Under the pieces are notes generated by a model. It did not search any database. It had not been told where the DNA came from and saw only the letters and a program-made list of their open reading frames with translations. The position numbers and the translations under genes were made by a program. From the NCBI GenBank assembly GCA_030841965.1, contig JAUUSJ010000057.1, positions 1 through 23,033 on the forward strand: a stretch of DNA of 23,033 nucleotides. The letters run 5' to 3'. Below, in pieces: positions 7,818-15,345 of the stretch (its first letter is position 1; each line of letters begins with the position of its first letter). The DNA comes from Blautia sp. (GTDB taxonomy: Bacteria; Bacillota; Clostridia; Lachnospirales; Lachnospiraceae).

Positions 7818-8025
7818 GTAATTTCTCCTTTCCCTTTTCGTTTTTTCTTTGTTCTTGAATCAGGCCCGATTCTTTTAAAGCAAATGTAATTTGTTCCTCA
7901 TATATCAGAACGTAGAGAGGGCTTTTTACAAATAAAAAAGGAATTTTATTTTTTTGCCCTCATATAACGAAAGGCTCAGAGGGGAAAATACAGGGTGGAA
8001 ACGGAATTTTTTTATTTTTCTGCAT
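7818..8025. promoter_or_regulatory. Junction of backbone and cargo with two inverted repeats
   Basis: No gene. GAATC-N6-GATTC (7857-7872) lies upstream of ssb and could be an operator. GAGGGC (7917-7922) and GCCCTC (7956-7961) enclose an inner AAATAAAA/TTTTATTT pairing. A promoter for the backbone operon must lie here, but I could not choose convincing -35 and -10 boxes. It is the point where base composition drops from the mobilization backbone to the AT-rich cargo. Confidence 0.4.
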
Positions 8026-8066
8026 AAAAAAACAACCCTATGACTTCATTGAAATCATGAGGATTG
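8026..8066 (-). terminator. Rho-independent terminator of the defence operon
   Basis: On the minus strand CAATCCTCATGA pairs with TCATAGGGTTG around a short loop, followed by seven T residues (A-run 8026-8032 on the plus strand). It lies 46 bp after the stop of the last cargo gene and separates the defence operon from the mobilization operon. Confidence 0.8.
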
Positions 8067-8111
8067 CTTCAATTTCTAAATTAATATTAAATTTTACAAT
8101 ATATGATTTTA

Positions 8112-9449
8112 TCATACACTACTATTTAAATTTCGCAAATAATAGTCAACTACTATACAAGTTGTGTCTCTATCTATAGCAATTTGTTCTGAAGGCAGCC
8201 CATAAATTTCATAGATATCATCAAATTTCCAACATATAAAATATCCATGCTCGTGTTTTTTGTATTCAGCAACATCATGTCCTTGCTTTATTCGTTCTAT
8301 CGCTTTTCCAATATTGTTACTACTTTGATATTTTATTTTTAAGGTTGCTTTTCCAACATAATGTGATAATTTACCCACAAAATTTTTATCATATGCCCAA
8401 TCATCGATATTATCTACGCTCATTTCAACTTGTTGTGCATTCTCAGCCAGATAGTCCAATAAGACTTTTACTTCTCCATCTAATAGTCTTCTTGATGATA
8501 ATATTTTCATTTGAAGTTCGTCTATTTCTTTTTGTTTCTTTTTCTTCTTAAAATCAGCAGCCTTTATTGTCTCTACTAATCTTTCAACTTCCTTTAGACA
8601 TTCTCCATTATATGACTCTTGTATCGTCTTCTTTTTCCAATGAGCCCGTAATACTTTCTTGTTATTTATTTGCCTAATAATTTCATCTTTATATTCTAAC
8701 AATAACTCATTGTATTTCTTTTTTGCTGCTACAATGTCTATATCCCAACCGTTTGTACTTACAAAAACCTGCAATGGAATCTTTATAAATACTACATATA
8801 CACTTTCAATTCCATCTATTGTCAAAAGTTCCTGTGTTTCAGTTCTTATCCCATCGGCAATTCGTGTTGCAGAATATTCATCTTGAAAAATTTCTTGAAT
8901 ATCCTCAAATCTACTGACTATAACCTTCATATCTTCTGCCTGAACAAGTGGTTCTAGTTTGTTATCATCAATTATCCCCTTTTCAACAACTTGATATCTA
9001 GTAATATTCTCTAATATTTTTCCTTTAAAAGAATCCATATAGATATCTTTCATAATATCTTGCTGTTTCTCCACTCTTTCTAAATTGCTTAGGGCTTGCT
9101 CACCTTTTTTTAATAACGAACAAATATCAGATGATACAGATATTAAATCTTTTACATGCAAATCTGCGAGAGTAACATCCAATAACGGCCTAGTAATTCC
9201 TAAAATTTTCGCAATCTCATCCACTTGGTGAACGCCTATAGAAACAATCTGTAACACTTTTTCCTCTACCAGATTTAGCTTTACAGTTTTTCTTTTTGTG
9301 ATTTTTAGTGCATATTTATAAACTGGTAAATATACTTCATCATCAAGCAAAAATTCATATCCATCATTTTGCCTAACAATGTTTGTTACCCATTTATGAA
9401 TTAGATTCTCTTTCAAATAACTTTCCTCCATCGCATTGTATAATTTCAC
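8112..9449 (-). CDS. Winged-helix protein of unknown function, partner of the kinase-helicase (Mokosh MkoB position)
   Basis: A 445-residue protein I do not recognise as a whole. Residues ~60-125 form a plausible winged helix (VDEIAKILGITRPLLDVTLA, then a turn and a K-rich wing). Residues ~285-310 are a lysine-rich coiled coil. The C-terminal ~120 residues end in HEHGYFICWKFDD, which loosely recalls the strand-and-loop of a phospholipase D fold, but no HxKx4D motif is present, so a nuclease would be degenerate. The gene overlaps the kinase-helicase by 56 nt; the GTG at 9449 has AGGA five bases upstream, and an ATG at 9431 is the alternative. In type I Mokosh systems the partner of a kinase-helicase is a PLD-type protein, so the position fits even though the active site is not visible. 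Confidence 0.5.
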   Translation of the reverse strand: MKLYNAMEESYLKENLIHKWVTNIVRQNDGYEFLLDDEVYLPVYKYALKITKRKTVKLNLVEEKVLQIVSIGVHQVDEIAKILGITRPLLDVTLADLHVKDLISVSSDICSLLKKGEQALSNLERVEKQQDIMKDIYMDSFKGKILENITRYQVVEKGIIDDNKLEPLVQAEDMKVIVSRFEDIQEIFQDEYSATRIADGIRTETQELLTIDGIESVYVVFIKIPLQVFVSTNGWDIDIVAAKKKYNELLLEYKDEIIRQINNKKVLRAHWKKKTIQESYNGECLKEVERLVETIKAADFKKKKKQKEIDELQMKILSSRRLLDGEVKVLLDYLAENAQQVEMSVDNIDDWAYDKNFVGKLSHYVGKATLKIKYQSSNNIGKAIERIKQGHDVAEYKKHEHGYFICWKFDDIYEIYGLPSEQIAIDRDTTCIVVDYYLRNLNSSV

Positions 9450-12400
9450 ATTCTTCTTCCTCAGAGATATAATCTATTATTTCAACAAATTTATTATCTT
9501 GATCGTCAAAATTGTAAAAGAAATTTTTATCTCCACACACAATTAATAATTTTTTTGCTCTAGAAAAAGCTACATTAACTCGTTCCTTCTCCTTCTGAAA
9601 TCCAATAGAATCTCTTGTTCTTACAGTGCTATAAATTATAATATCATTTTCTCTTCCCTGAAATGCATCTAAAGTATTAATATCAATTTTTGATGCTATT
9701 TTGTCAAGTCCTGTAGCCTTAATAGATTTTCGCAATAATTCTTTCTGACCACTATACCCTGTAATAATTCCTATATCTAGCCCCTTCAATTCTCCAGTAC
9801 TTTTTAAATCATCTAATATTTCTAAGATAATTCTTTTTTCTTCTTCATTTATATATGAACCACCTTTTGTTCTTTTCTGTGATTTTTTCTTATTTGCAGA
9901 AGTATCAAACCACACTATTGATTTTCCAACATACCTGCTCAATCCATGTCGTTTTTCATCGTCATTACATCCTGTATCAATAATTCCTCTGTAAAATACT
10001 TTACTTATCAGATTTCCTATATTTTCAATCATTCTATACTGAGTGGTCAAAATTTGTTTATGTGTATCCGGCAACGAATTGTATAAAATATCAAATAATC
10101 TATAGTCTGGATTTTTAGTCAATTTAGCCAATGTTGGTGATACCTCTGCATCTGCATATGCTGGCAACTGATTTTGATCGCCTACTAAGATAATCTTTTT
10201 TGCTTTAATAATCGATACCAGTAATTCTGGTGTTGTTGCTTTAGCAGCCTCATCAATAATTACATAATCAAATGACATATCTTTTATTACTTCATTAGAC
10301 AAAAATCCAACACATGTTCCCGCAATAACCACTGCACTTCGAATCATTTGATAATCTAAACTGTTCTGATCTACTAATCTATTTATCCAATCTTCCTGTA
10401 TTTTCTTAACTTCTTCCCATTTTTTCACCTCGTTTTTATCGGTTATAGTATTCATCAAATCATTTTTTTGCTCTACATATTGCTGAACATTATTTTTTAT
10501 TTCGGAAACCAATTGCTCTCTATGTGCAGCAATTGTGTATTTTGTCGCAATTTCTTCAGAAATATTCCTTTCCGCACCAATTCTTATTATCTCCAATGGA
10601 TTATCAATAGCTTTCCCCAATCCTTCTAAAATATTATCAACTGCCGTATGTGACTGCGAAACAATAAGTATTTTAGGACTATCGGTCATCTTTATATCCC
10701 TTTTTATAATTTGCCCAACTATTTCCTTTATAACAGATGTCTTACCTGTCCCAGGCGGTCCTTGGATTAAGCATATATTTTCCGTATTTAGAGCCTTCAT
10801 CACAGCTTGTTTCTGTGATTGATTTAATACTTTTGAAATAAAACTAGGCTGTGAGATTGTCTTTATTTCCTCTGGTTCATCCAAACATAAGATAATGTCT
10901 TTTAAACTTCTCGCAGAATATTCATCTTTTTTCAAATCAAAAATTGCTCTAAATTGTCGTTTATAAGCCATAGTCTTCGCACGAAAATCTTCAAGAAGTG
11001 GTGTATTTTTATTCAATAATTGTCTTACTGTTGGTTTCAATCTCCCTTTTGTTAATGATAAGACAATTTTTACTGAATCATCATCACATACAACCTCTTC
11101 AAAATTTCCTACCTCCGTATAAATAACTCCTTTTTGGCCTTGGCTTTCTACAACAAATCTAGTTGGTGGCATCAATTCATCAATTGATTTTTTCTCGCAA
11201 TCAATCAGATTGAAAATCAGTTGACCTCCATTAATCTCATATTTATCATATTTTATAATCGCAGATTTTCCTTTTTCTTTTTCAACAGCCTCTGTAAGAC
11301 CAATTTCCCAACCACCAAACAAATTTTCAAACTTTTCTTCTTGCAATTGATATTGTTTATTATCATCTTGATGGTTTTTAAACATAACAACCAGTTGGTG
11401 ATTGTCTTGTGGATCATACCCATTATCTCTGCTATTTAATACAAAGGATATTTGTCCAACAATTCTAAAGCTTCTTTTAATATTTATATTTCTTCTATCA
11501 GCAGTAATTTTTCCAACATATGTTACATACATTTTCTGCTCATTTTCATCGTATCCACACTTCATAATCATTTTTTCACCAGTAATTACATACTGCTGAT
11601 CTTTTACATCATAATAACCATAGGATTGTTTAAATTCATTTTTGAGAAATGAATTAGTAAACTGTACCATTGTCATATTTTCTTCAACAATAGAATTCCT
11701 TTTTAATTGAACCAGCTTTCTAGAATCAATTGCAATACTATAGCTACAACTTGATGTATTAAGATTTCCTATTAACCGCTCCAAAATCACAATTACATTT
11801 TCCAGTGACTCTGGTCTATTTTCAGGCTTTTCTTGAACTAATGATAATAGAATATCTTTTATCTCTTTTCTTCCAGTCCACTCCTCAATTCTACTATTAA
11901 TATCACTTCCATTTTTTTGTGATAATAAAATTTCACTCATTATTATTCCTATTGAATAGTAATCACATTTTTCTGTGATATTTTTACCCAATATAAGTTC
12001 TGGTGCAGAATAACCTTCTGAATATAATGGCATAGTAGTCTCGGAATCCATAACTGTTTTTATTTTACTTGTTCCAAAATCAATTAACGTAACCTTATCT
12101 GCATATTTATCATAAATTATATTTGAAGGTTTCAAATCTCTATGAATCACATTATTCGAATGAGCGTTATTTACTGCTTTTAAAATCTGAAGACATATTT
12201 CATACTTTTTTAGTTGCGTATATTTATTCCAATTTATATGGTCTAAAGTTTCACCCGGAACATAGTCCATAAGAATTCCACCATAGCATTCGTTCTCCTT
12301 AAAAGGATATAACTCTGTACTGCTATCTCTTAACTTTACTATTCCTTCACAAACATTCAATGTTCGTAAGGCTTCAATCTCTCTTTTAAAAATTAGTTTT

Positions 12401-12561
12401 TGCAAACCATTTTCAATCTTCGGAAAGCACTTAAGCACATACAACTTTTCTTTATTTTGCGGTTTTACTTTAAATACGATATTCCCCCATGAAGAAGATT
12501 TGTGTAATAGTTCCACCACTTCATAGTTCATAATAATTTTTTCATTCATTACCTTCTCCAT
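9394..12561 (-). CDS. Ser/Thr protein kinase fused to SF1 (Upf1-like) helicase, Mokosh MkoA-like
   Basis: A 1055-residue fusion. Residues ~12-265 are a complete eukaryotic-like kinase: K44 (VLKCF), E61, HRDLKPSN (140-147), D161-F-G and the SAPEL segment (185-189). Residues ~270-570 match nothing I recognise. Residues ~575-1020 are a superfamily 1 helicase of the Upf1/COG1112 type: GPPGTGKT (601-608), DEAA (770-773), GDQNQLP (794-800), the QYRM segment, DAFQGREND and VAFSRAKK (997-1004). All catalytic motifs look intact. This kinase-helicase architecture, followed by an overlapping partner gene, is that of type I Mokosh anti-phage systems. The start has GGAGG six bases upstream. The gene is 22 bp behind the restriction enzyme gene and apparently in the same transcript. 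Confidence 0.85.
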   Translation of the reverse strand: MEKVMNEKIIMNYEVVELLHKSSSWGNIVFKVKPQNKEKLYVLKCFPKIENGLQKLIFKREIEALRTLNVCEGIVKLRDSSTELYPFKENECYGGILMDYVPGETLDHINWNKYTQLKKYEICLQILKAVNNAHSNNVIHRDLKPSNIIYDKYADKVTLIDFGTSKIKTVMDSETTMPLYSEGYSAPELILGKNITEKCDYYSIGIIMSEILLSQKNGSDINSRIEEWTGRKEIKDILLSLVQEKPENRPESLENVIVILERLIGNLNTSSCSYSIAIDSRKLVQLKRNSIVEENMTMVQFTNSFLKNEFKQSYGYYDVKDQQYVITGEKMIMKCGYDENEQKMYVTYVGKITADRRNINIKRSFRIVGQISFVLNSRDNGYDPQDNHQLVVMFKNHQDDNKQYQLQEEKFENLFGGWEIGLTEAVEKEKGKSAIIKYDKYEINGGQLIFNLIDCEKKSIDELMPPTRFVVESQGQKGVIYTEVGNFEEVVCDDDSVKIVLSLTKGRLKPTVRQLLNKNTPLLEDFRAKTMAYKRQFRAIFDLKKDEYSARSLKDIILCLDEPEEIKTISQPSFISKVLNQSQKQAVMKALNTENICLIQGPPGTGKTSVIKEIVGQIIKRDIKMTDSPKILIVSQSHTAVDNILEGLGKAIDNPLEIIRIGAERNISEEIATKYTIAAHREQLVSEIKNNVQQYVEQKNDLMNTITDKNEVKKWEEVKKIQEDWINRLVDQNSLDYQMIRSAVVIAGTCVGFLSNEVIKDMSFDYVIIDEAAKATTPELLVSIIKAKKIILVGDQNQLPAYADAEVSPTLAKLTKNPDYRLFDILYNSLPDTHKQILTTQYRMIENIGNLISKVFYRGIIDTGCNDDEKRHGLSRYVGKSIVWFDTSANKKKSQKRTKGGSYINEEEKRIILEILDDLKSTGELKGLDIGIITGYSGQKELLRKSIKATGLDKIASKIDINTLDAFQGRENDIIIYSTVRTRDSIGFQKEKERVNVAFSRAKKLLIVCGDKNFFYNFDDQDNKFVEIIDYISEEEECEIIQCDGGKLFERESNS

Positions 12562-12583
12562 CTTTCACCTCCGAGATATGCTT

Positions 12584-13465
12584 TTATTTCTGCATTTTTC
12601 TCACATATTCATAAATTCGCTTAAGCATTCCGTCTCTATCTTCTCCTAATTCTCCACAGATTTTTTCACCAAATCCCATATACGTATTGAATCCAAGCAT
12701 ATATACAGCCATTGCCATAGATAATTCACCATTTTCATCACCATACAATGATGCCACTTTTCTCAATTCATCAATAACAGTATCGTGTGGTACTTCAACG
12801 CCACCTTCTTCATTTACAACAGAATTGATTACTTCTGGCAATGCCATGCACATCTTATAAAATGCATCTTCTTCACCAGTAAGAATTGCATAAAACTGAT
12901 CCATGCTTACACGGCGAATTAATCTATGCTGTACATTTTTTCCATCAACTTTTGTTGACCACTTTATATTCTGTGATTTCTTTGCAATTGCTTCAACCAA
13001 CAGGCATGCACAATCATCGTCTTCCAGAATCTGTCCTTGCATTTTTATATATGTTTTTGCAGAAGATGCAGAATTCATAGTATTGTGTTTGTTCTTCATT
13101 TCTACATATATTGTATGTACAATATCTCCATCTGGCATTTGTATTCCATCTGGATTTCTGTAAATAACATCCCAGCCTGCCTGTGGGACTTCACAGCCTT
13201 TGAAATAAGAAAAAATATTCTGATGAAAATATCCTATATCATTATTATTAGACTTATCTCTCTGCCGGAAAATTTCATTATTTACAATTTCTTCCCAGCT
13301 TGTACGATACACCGATTTATCAAAAATCAGCTTGATTGGATCAATCAGATTACTGTTGAATCGCTTCAAATCATACGATTCTAGTTTTTCTCCATATTTC
13401 ATAATTGTTGCACGCACATGCTTCTTAAAATCTTCTTCTGATATAAAATCTAAATTCCACACCAT
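12584..13465 (-). CDS. Type II restriction endonuclease, Eco47II family
   Basis: A 293-residue enzyme resembling the Eco47II family (Eco47II itself recognises GGNCC). The diagnostic stretch is VEMKNKHNTMNSASSAKTY: E122 and K124 with upstream D99 (GWDV) form the PD-(D/E)XK catalytic centre, and KNKHNT is conserved in the family. NNDIGYFHQNIF upstream is also typical. The exact site specificity cannot be read from the sequence. The ATG abuts the TAA of the methyltransferase gene (TAA-ATG), so methyltransferase is translated before endonuclease, protecting the host during establishment. Confidence 0.88.
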   Translation of the reverse strand: MVWNLDFISEEDFKKHVRATIMKYGEKLESYDLKRFNSNLIDPIKLIFDKSVYRTSWEEIVNNEIFRQRDKSNNNDIGYFHQNIFSYFKGCEVPQAGWDVIYRNPDGIQMPDGDIVHTIYVEMKNKHNTMNSASSAKTYIKMQGQILEDDDCACLLVEAIAKKSQNIKWSTKVDGKNVQHRLIRRVSMDQFYAILTGEEDAFYKMCMALPEVINSVVNEEGGVEVPHDTVIDELRKVASLYGDENGELSMAMAVYMLGFNTYMGFGEKICGELGEDRDGMLKRIYEYVRKMQK

Positions 13466-14698
13466 TTATTTTACCCCCTCTAATGATTTATGTATCTCCA
13501 ACCCAATTTCATATGCTAAGTTGACAGGAACAGCATTGCCAACCTGTTTATACTGAGATTGAACACTTCCACAAAACTGCCATTCATCTGGAAATGTTTG
13601 GCATCTTGCATTCTCACGTACTGTAAACGGTCTTGCTTCCAATGGATGACATCTTTCTGTTTGTTTCTGGGATGGTGATGTCAATACCGTCAATGATGGT
13701 TCATCCAGACTCATTCTCCTAAGAATTCCTGTTCTTCCGCCTTCCATATCCCAGCAACTTTTCATATATGCTTTTGCAATCTCCGGATCAATATCTCTCC
13801 AATATCCTCCAGGTGGAACTAATTCAAATATTTTTCTTTTATTTTCTCCATATGGTACTCCTGGTCCTTCTGGACAATCCAATAAAATATCTCTCAAAAC
13901 AGGCTTATAATTATGTTCTTTGGGAAATGAGAATGAAACTTTTCCCACTAAATCATTTCTAATTCCAACAGTAATTAATCTCTCTCTTTTCTGCGGCACA
14001 CCAAAATCCCACGCATTTAAAACCTTTTTCTGAATGGTATATCCCGCCTGTTCAAAAATATTTGTTATCGTTGCATATGTTCTTCCCTTATCGTGAGTCA
14101 GCAATCCTCGCACATTTTCAAATAAAAACATCTTTGGCTGTAATTTCTGTAAAAAAGTTGCATAGTGATAAAAAAGTGTTCCTCTTGCATCTTCAAGTCC
14201 TAATCTTTTTCCAGCATAGGAAAAAGCCTGACACGGTGCCCCTCCCGATAATAAATCCAGTTCTCCTTTTTTTATACCAAAATAATCTTCCAAATCCAAA
14301 CAAGATATATTAGCTATATCATCATGAATAACTCTCCAGTTCGGCCTATTGGTTTTCAAAGATTCTGCAGCATCTTTATCAAATTCTATTAGTCCCAATG
14401 GTTCAAATCCAGCTTTTTCTATCCCTAAAGCCAAACCTCCAGCTCCAGCAAACAGTTCTATGGTTGTAAACGCATCACTATCGATTTGTAATGGTTCTTC
14501 TTTTTGTATCTCTACAACATCTTCTATCTTACAATTTAATGTAAAACATATTTTTTCTATTGATTCAAATGAAACTGGCTCATTCTTTCCTAACCGAGCT
14601 AACACATTAAAACTTATTCCTGACGCTTCCTTCAATTCTGTGCGGTTCATTTTTTTATCTATCAGTAATTTCCATAATTTGTCATAACAAATCGCCAT
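13466..14698 (-). CDS. DNA (cytosine-5) methyltransferase with N-terminal HTH
   Basis: A 410-residue m5C methyltransferase that should protect the sites cut by the adjacent endonuclease. Residues ~1-65 are a Cro/XRE-type helix-turn-helix (MNRTELKEASGISFNVLARL). The catalytic domain follows: motif I ELFAGAGG (81-88), motif IV GAPCQAFS with the nucleophile C156, motif VI FENVRG (193-198), motif VIII QKRERL, and motif X QVGNAVPV near the C-terminus. The HTH extension is a known way for such enzymes to repress their own operon, and an inverted repeat overlaps the likely promoter. GGAGG is seven bases before the ATG. It is the first gene of the four-gene cargo operon. Confidence 0.95.
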   Translation of the reverse strand: MAICYDKLWKLLIDKKMNRTELKEASGISFNVLARLGKNEPVSFESIEKICFTLNCKIEDVVEIQKEEPLQIDSDAFTTIELFAGAGGLALGIEKAGFEPLGLIEFDKDAAESLKTNRPNWRVIHDDIANISCLDLEDYFGIKKGELDLLSGGAPCQAFSYAGKRLGLEDARGTLFYHYATFLQKLQPKMFLFENVRGLLTHDKGRTYATITNIFEQAGYTIQKKVLNAWDFGVPQKRERLITVGIRNDLVGKVSFSFPKEHNYKPVLRDILLDCPEGPGVPYGENKRKIFELVPPGGYWRDIDPEIAKAYMKSCWDMEGGRTGILRRMSLDEPSLTVLTSPSQKQTERCHPLEARPFTVRENARCQTFPDEWQFCGSVQSQYKQVGNAVPVNLAYEIGLEIHKSLEGVK

Positions 14699-14734
14699 TA
14701 TTTTTCCTCCATGCTCATAATTTCCGTGATTTAC

Positions 14735-14763
14735 ATCATATCATATCGTGCGAACCCAAACAA
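14735..14763 (-). promoter_or_regulatory. Candidate promoter of the defence operon
   Basis: On the minus strand TTGTTT (14758-14763) and TATGAT (14735-14740) are 17 bp apart, about 35 bp upstream of the methyltransferase ATG. They are fair matches to the vegetative consensus and are placed correctly for a short leader. Confidence 0.5.
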
Positions 14764-14780
14764 GTGTTTTCTCACGATAT
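14743..14780. promoter_or_regulatory. Inverted repeat, candidate operator for the HTH-methyltransferase
   Basis: ATATCGTG (14743-14750) and CACGATAT (14773-14780) are perfect inverted 8-mers 22 bp apart. They enclose the -35 box and touch the -10 region of the candidate promoter. This is a natural binding site for the N-terminal HTH of the methyltransferase, giving self-repression. Confidence 0.5.
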
Positions 14781-14874
14781 CATTAGATTTTCTCCTTTGC
14801 TTTAGAAACCCATTTTTTTCGTATCATCTTATAAAACAACATCAAATATCATTTATTCTTGATTACATTATTAT

Positions 14875-14916
14875 AAAAAAGCCATGAGACTTAGTTAATA
14901 AAAATCTCATAGCTTT
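14875..14916 (-). terminator. Terminator upstream of the defence operon
   Basis: AAAGCCATGAGA (14878-14889) and TCTCATAGCTTT (14905-14916) form a stem with one mismatch. On the minus strand it ends in a T-run. It lies between the element end and the methyltransferase promoter, so it should shield the restriction-modification operon from transcription entering across the attachment site. Confidence 0.7.
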
Positions 14917-14939
14917 CCATGATCATGTCACGTTCCCAA

Positions 14940-15052
14940 TTATAATTCTTTACTTTATACTACTTGCCAAAAATTAGTGGGGTATTTTCGGGTTATTTCT
15001 TCCCCACAAATGCCTCTCAAGTATTGATTTTACTGACTTTTTAAGGAGTTTT
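14940..15052. repeat. Distal (non-integrase) end of the IME with candidate arm sites
   Basis: This stretch between the terminator and attachment site 3 has no gene. It contains GTGGGG/CCCCAC inverted arms, TTTTCGGG (14985-14992) and the overlapping GGGTTATTT (14990-14998). The last two recur beside int at 1611-1643, which supports this being the other end of the same element. Its sequence differs from the 1364-1473/17038-17148 end repeat. Confidence 0.5.
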
Positions 15053-15091
15053 TCAAAGAGTGCCGTGGCAGATGAATAAAACTCTAATCAT
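15053..15091 (-). other. Attachment site 3: truncated LMW-PTP gene start (core 15061-15070)
   Basis: AGGAGAAATTT precedes an ATG opening MIRVLFICHGTL and then TGA. It is the same phosphatase N-terminus as at 1456-1500, broken at the same core TGCCGTGGCA. Copies 1 and 3 also share GAT-AATA next to the core, more than either shares with copy 2, as expected for the two ends of one element. It bounds the 13.6-kb IME on the right and the ApeA cassette on the left. Confidence 0.7.
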
Positions 15092-15345
15092 AAATTTCTC
15101 CTGTTCTGATATGCCCTATATTGCCAAGTTTTGCGTTGGTTTGTCGACTTTTCCGGGCATCCTATTTTTCTTCTCCCCAACTACACTTTTTGCAAAATAA
15201 TGCAAAGCACTTCCATATACAGTAGTCAAATCGTAGTCAGCTCGGAGGGGCAGACTACGAATAGGGGTGTGCATCATTAAAGGCTTGATATATAAAGCAT
15301 TATATAATACCGCACTTCGCCTAAATATTTTTTTGTGTTTCACAC
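15092..15345. repeat. Conserved element end with GTAGTC repeats (copy at site 3)
   Basis: This stretch lies upstream of the phosphatase start at site 3 and matches the equivalent stretch at 17170-17422. Both have a minus-strand CGCAAAACT-GGCAAT block just before the ribosome site, and both have GTAGTC (15222-15227, 15233-15238) facing GACTAC (15253-15258) around a G-rich loop. A 75-codon GTG-started frame covers it but is not convincing as a gene. It probably holds recombinase arm sites of the element family carrying ApeA. Confidence 0.5.

Noticed and set aside
8112..14698. DISARM or BREX as the identity of the cargo operon
   Set aside because: There is a cytosine methyltransferase and a helicase, but no DUF1998 protein, SNF2-type helicase, PglZ or BrxL-type gene. 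The endonuclease is a plain Eco47II-type enzyme and the helicase is an SF1 kinase fusion.
15116..15343. A 75-codon minus-strand frame beginning right after the ApeA-like stop
   Set aside because: It begins with GTG without a good ribosome site and lies on the repeat-rich element end. The equivalent end at 17170-17422 does not keep the same frame open, so it is more likely element-end DNA than a gene.
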